Source: an uncultured Bacteroidota bacterium (lineage in GTDB: Bacteria > Bacteroidota > Bacteroidia > Chitinophagales > Chitinophagaceae). From it: a stretch of 8,362 nucleotides of DNA. The stretch spans positions 1 through 8,362 of the forward strand of contig CAIWHI010000708.1 in assembly GCA_903912435.1 (NCBI GenBank), in the 5' to 3' direction. Positions 5,624 to 8,362 of this stretch are shown piece by piece (the stretch's first letter is position 1; each line of letters opens with the position of its first letter). The notes beneath the pieces are model-generated. The model was given only the letters and a program-made list of their open reading frames with translations, ran no database searches and had not been told where the DNA came from. Both the position numbers and the translations under genes were made by a program.

Positions 5624-5665
5624 TGCCCAAATAACAATACTTTAAAGAATATTGGGCATTTTTTT
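5624..5665 (+). terminator. Plus-strand terminator-like hairpin upstream of the M16 peptidase gene
   Basis: TGCCCAA (5624-5630) pairs with TTGGGCA (5652-5658) and is followed immediately by seven T (5659-5665). With one bulged A the stem can be extended inward by about three A/T pairs. It sits in the 193-bp divergent spacer between glmM and the peptidase, with no plus-strand gene before it. It may insulate the peptidase from antisense read-through, end a short unannotated transcript, or act as a leader attenuator. The sequence does not decide between these. Confidence 0.5.
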
Positions 5666-5688
5666 ATATCCAACACGAAAAAATATTT

Positions 5689-5695
5689 TATCTTG
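5689..5695 (+). promoter_or_regulatory. Possible -7 box of the M16 peptidase gene
   Basis: TATCTTG lacks one T compared with TAnnTTTG and ends 19 bases before the ATG at 5715. No convincing -33 element is visible; the expected position falls just after the T-run of the hairpin at 5624-5665. If this is the promoter, the hairpin lies upstream of the transcript and would act as an insulator. Confidence 0.3.
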
Positions 5696-5714
5696 CACCA
5701 AAATTCCCAATAAT

Positions 5715-8362
5715 ATGTCTTTCTTTTCTAATTCTCTTCGCAAGGCATTGTTTGTAGCTGCTTTAACGGTTTCGTTTCAGGCCACCATCAATGCCCAGGA
5801 TTTGTCGGCAAAGTTACCAACAGACCCGGCTGTAACTACCGGAAAACTGGCCAATGGCCTCACTTACTACATCAGGAACAACCACAAGCCTGAAAACAAG
5901 GTGGAACTGCGCCTGGTGGTAAAAGCCGGCTCTACGCTCGAAAACGATGATCAGTTGGGTCTTGCCCATTTCATGGAGCACATGAACTTCAATGGTACTA
6001 AAAACTTCCAAAAGAATGACCTGGTAAGTTATCTACAGTCCATAGGGGTGCAATTTGGTGCCGATCTTAATGCCTATACTTCATTCGATCAGACGGTATA
6101 TATCCTGCCTATCCCAACCGATAAGCCAGGCAACCTGGAAAAAGGCTTCCAGATAATAGAAGACTGGGCGCACAATGCATTGCTTACAGACAAAGATATT
6201 GACGAGGAGCGTGGTGTAGTGCTTGAAGAAAGTCGCCTGGGCAAGGGTGCCGACGACCGTATGAGTAAGAAATATTTTCCTAAAATGGCTGAAGGTAGCA
6301 TTTATGGCGACCGCCTGCCAATAGGTAAGGATGATATCCTGAAAACATTCAAATACAATACCATCCGGAGTTTTTATAAAGACTGGTATCGCCCCGACCT
6401 ACAGGCTGTGGTGGTGGTAGGAGACCTGGATATTGCAACTGCAAAAAAAATGATTGAGCAGCACTTTGCAGGTATCAAAAACCCTACCAAGGAAAGAGAA
6501 AGAAAATATTCGGCACCTAAGCCACGCACAGCCCCCGAAGCTATGGTATGTACTGATAAGGAAGCATCAAGAACTAGCCTGCAAATTATGTTCCCTAGTA
6601 TGGAAAAACATAATGGACATACACTTAGCGACTACCGCAACATGATTAAGAGGTCTTTAATACAGCAGATGTTTGGCCACCGTTTGTCAGATTTGGCGCA
6701 GGGTAGCAATCCTCCCTTCCCATATGCATATGGTGGTGTAGATGGCTGGATACATGGCTATGAGAGCTTTTCATTGTTCACCACTTTTGGTGGCAGCGGA
6801 CCCGAGAAGGCTATAAATGCTGTAACTGCTGAGGTAATCAAAGCTCGCAAATTTGGCTTCAACGAGAGCGAGCTTGAGTTGGCCAAGAAAGAAGTAATGA
6901 GCGGTATGGAGAAAGCCCACAACGAAATGAAAACCACCGAAAGTGGTAATTATGTAGAAGAATATATCAGGGGATTCCTGGATGGTGAAGATTTCCCTGG
7001 CACTGAAAACGAATTTAAATACCACAAGGACTTATTGCCTGGTATTACCGTTACAGAACTGAATAATATGTTTATGGGCTGGGTACAGAACATGAATACT
7101 TTTAGTTTGATTACCGCGCCTGAGAAAAGCGACATGAAATTACCATCAGAGGCTGAACTCCTTGATATGGTTAAGAAGGGTTTTGCTCAGGACATTGCTA
7201 AAACCGAAGAGAAAAAAGTAGCCTCATCAATGATGACTACTAAGCCTGCCCCCGGTAAGGTAACTGTTACTACAAAGGAAGATGGACTTGACGCAACTAC
7301 TTATACTCTTTTAAATGGTGTAAAAGTGACCATAAGGCATACCGACTTTAAGAGCGATGAAATATTGATGACCGGTGTAAAGAAAGGTGGTACAAACGCC
7401 TATGGTATTACTGACAGGAGCAATGTACACTTTGCAACAGACCTGGTTGAGTCAATGGGTATAGGTGATTTCACCCCTAGCGACCTTGAAAAAGTAAATG
7501 CAGGTAAAGACATTAAGTTTGGAACCAGTATGGATGAGACCAGCGATAAGGTAAGTGGCAGCAGTACCATTAAGGATTTTGAAAGCATGTTACAGTTAGC
7601 CTACCTTACTCTTACACAGCCACGTAAGGATGCAGGCTTGTTCAGTGCCTATAAAGAAAAACAAATGATGCAGTTGAAATTCATTATGAGTAATCCTCAG
7701 GCTGCGTTTTTTGATACTACTATAAAAACCATGTACAACAACAATCCGCTTGCAAGAATGGTAATCCCTAAGCAGGCTGATTACGACAATCTGAACATGG
7801 ACAGGTCTATAGAGATTTATATGAATGAACTAGGTTGTGCTGATGGTTACCACTTCTTTATAGTAGGTAATGTGAATGCAGAAACAGCTCTTCCACTTAT
7901 TGAAACCTATTTGGGTAGCCTGCCATCAAGGAATACCACTCCAGAGGTGGGTGATAATGGGGTAAGGCCATATGCCGGTAAAAAGGAAATGAAAGTGCAC
8001 AAGGGTAGCGAAAAGAAGAGCATGATTCTTGCCGTTTACACCGGTGAGGTGCCTTTCTCTGAAGACCTTGCCCTTAAAACATCTGCCCTTGCCGAGGTGC
8101 TGAACATTAAGGTAATAGAAAACCTGCGCGAAAAAATGGGTGCTATATATGGTGGTGGATTTAATGCCAGCCTGAGTAAAGAACCATATAGCCATTATTC
8201 AATACAGCTAGCCCTGCCATGCGGACCAGAAAATGTAGATAAGCTGATAGAAGCTGCAAAAGCCGAAATAGCCGCCATAAAAGCTAATGGCCCTGAAGCT
8301 AAAGACGTAGAAAAAGTAAAGAGCCAGTGGCGCGAAAAACACCTGACTGTAATGCCTGCGTC
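5715..8362 (+). CDS. Secreted M16 family zinc metallopeptidase, truncated by window edge
   Basis: Inverzincin-type peptidase (pitrilysin/insulinase family M16), expected to degrade peptides outside the cytoplasm. The frame is open for 882 codons to the right edge with no stop, so the C-terminus is missing. Related Bacteroidota proteins are typically a little over 900 residues. An N-terminal signal peptide is visible: basic start (SLRK), hydrophobic stretch at 11-20, and a likely cleavage near Ala27 (INA-QD). The zinc motif HxxEH is HFMEH at 85-89, with Glu88 the probable catalytic base. The third zinc ligand is probably Glu172 in RGVVLEESR. The first M16 C-terminal-type domain follows, with WYRPDLQAVVVVGD around 223-236. 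A second M16 half begins near residue 516 (TTYTLLNGVKV, then a repeat of the fold) and lacks HxxEH, as is normal for the non-catalytic half. The start is the first ATG, directly before the signal peptide. Confidence 0.93.
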   Translation, partial: MSFFSNSLRKALFVAALTVSFQATINAQDLSAKLPTDPAVTTGKLANGLTYYIRNNHKPENKVELRLVVKAGSTLENDDQLGLAHFMEHMNFNGTKNFQKNDLVSYLQSIGVQFGADLNAYTSFDQTVYILPIPTDKPGNLEKGFQIIEDWAHNALLTDKDIDEERGVVLEESRLGKGADDRMSKKYFPKMAEGSIYGDRLPIGKDDILKTFKYNTIRSFYKDWYRPDLQAVVVVGDLDIATAKKMIEQHFAGIKNPTKERERKYSAPKPRTAPEAMVCTDKEASRTSLQIMFPSMEKHNGHTLSDYRNMIKRSLIQQMFGHRLSDLAQGSNPPFPYAYGGVDGWIHGYESFSLFTTFGGSGPEKAINAVTAEVIKARKFGFNESELELAKKEVMSGMEKAHNEMKTTESGNYVEEYIRGFLDGEDFPGTENEFKYHKDLLPGITVTELNNMFMGWVQNMNTFSLITAPEKSDMKLPSEAELLDMVKKGFAQDIAKTEEKKVASSMMTTKPAPGKVTVTTKEDGLDATTYTLLNGVKVTIRHTDFKSDEILMTGVKKGGTNAYGITDRSNVHFATDLVESMGIGDFTPSDLEKVNAGKDIKFGTSMDETSDKVSGSSTIKDFESMLQLAYLTLTQPRKDAGLFSAYKEKQMMQLKFIMSNPQAAFFDTTIKTMYNNNPLARMVIPKQADYDNLNMDRSIEIYMNELGCADGYHFFIVGNVNAETALPLIETYLGSLPSRNTTPEVGDNGVRPYAGKKEMKVHKGSEKKSMILAVYTGEVPFSEDLALKTSALAEVLNIKVIENLREKMGAIYGGGFNASLSKEPYSHYSIQLALPCGPENVDKLIEAAKAEIAAIKANGPEAKDVEKVKSQWREKHLTVMPA

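Noticed and set aside
7400..8195. Several short minus-strand open frames within the M16 peptidase region (also 5814-7135).
   Set aside because: They are antisense shadows of a continuous conserved coding frame with signal peptide and zinc motif on the plus strand.

Overview
The window looks like ordinary chromosomal DNA from a member of the Bacteroidota, most likely close to the Chitinophagales/Sphingobacteriales. Four things point there. Start codons lack a purine-rich Shine-Dalgarno sequence. Several genes carry the Bacteroidota -7 promoter box (TAnnTTTG) very close to the start codon. The TrpRS, the phosphoglucomutase-superfamily enzyme and the long secreted M16 peptidase resemble those of this phylum. 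The GC content is moderate to low, with very AT-rich intergenic DNA. No rRNA, tRNA, CRISPR array, transposase, phage or plasmid gene was seen.

Layout from left to right. Tryptophanyl-tRNA synthetase (trpS, minus strand, 113-1111) is followed by about 510 bp without a gene (1112-1620). That stretch is filled by a repeated palindromic element: four main REP-like units in alternating orientation, giving two head-to-head pairs spaced about 173 bp apart, plus a decayed fifth unit. Next come a small lipoprotein of unknown function (minus, 1621-2046) and a divergent 257-bp promoter region. This region holds a clear TTTG-18-TAnnTTTG promoter for a class 3 lipase-like serine hydrolase (plus, 2304-3311), which ends in a strong intrinsic terminator. 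A four-helix membrane protein of unknown function (minus, 3477-3950) follows, convergent with the lipase. A large two-way terminator-like hairpin (4019-4064) separates it from a phosphoglucosamine/phosphomannomutase (glmM-like, minus, 4127-5521). A 193-bp divergent spacer containing another terminator-like hairpin leads to a secreted M16 zinc metallopeptidase (plus, from 5715), which runs off the right edge after 882 codons.

The genes do not form one pathway or an evident operon. Each appears to be its own transcription unit: two housekeeping enzymes (tRNA charging and amino-sugar/envelope precursor synthesis), one exported peptidase, one exported lipoprotein, one lipase-like hydrolase and one membrane protein. 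I found no convincing new defence or mobile system. The parts most worth a second look are the palindromic array at 1191-1580 and the plus-strand terminator-like hairpin ahead of the peptidase.
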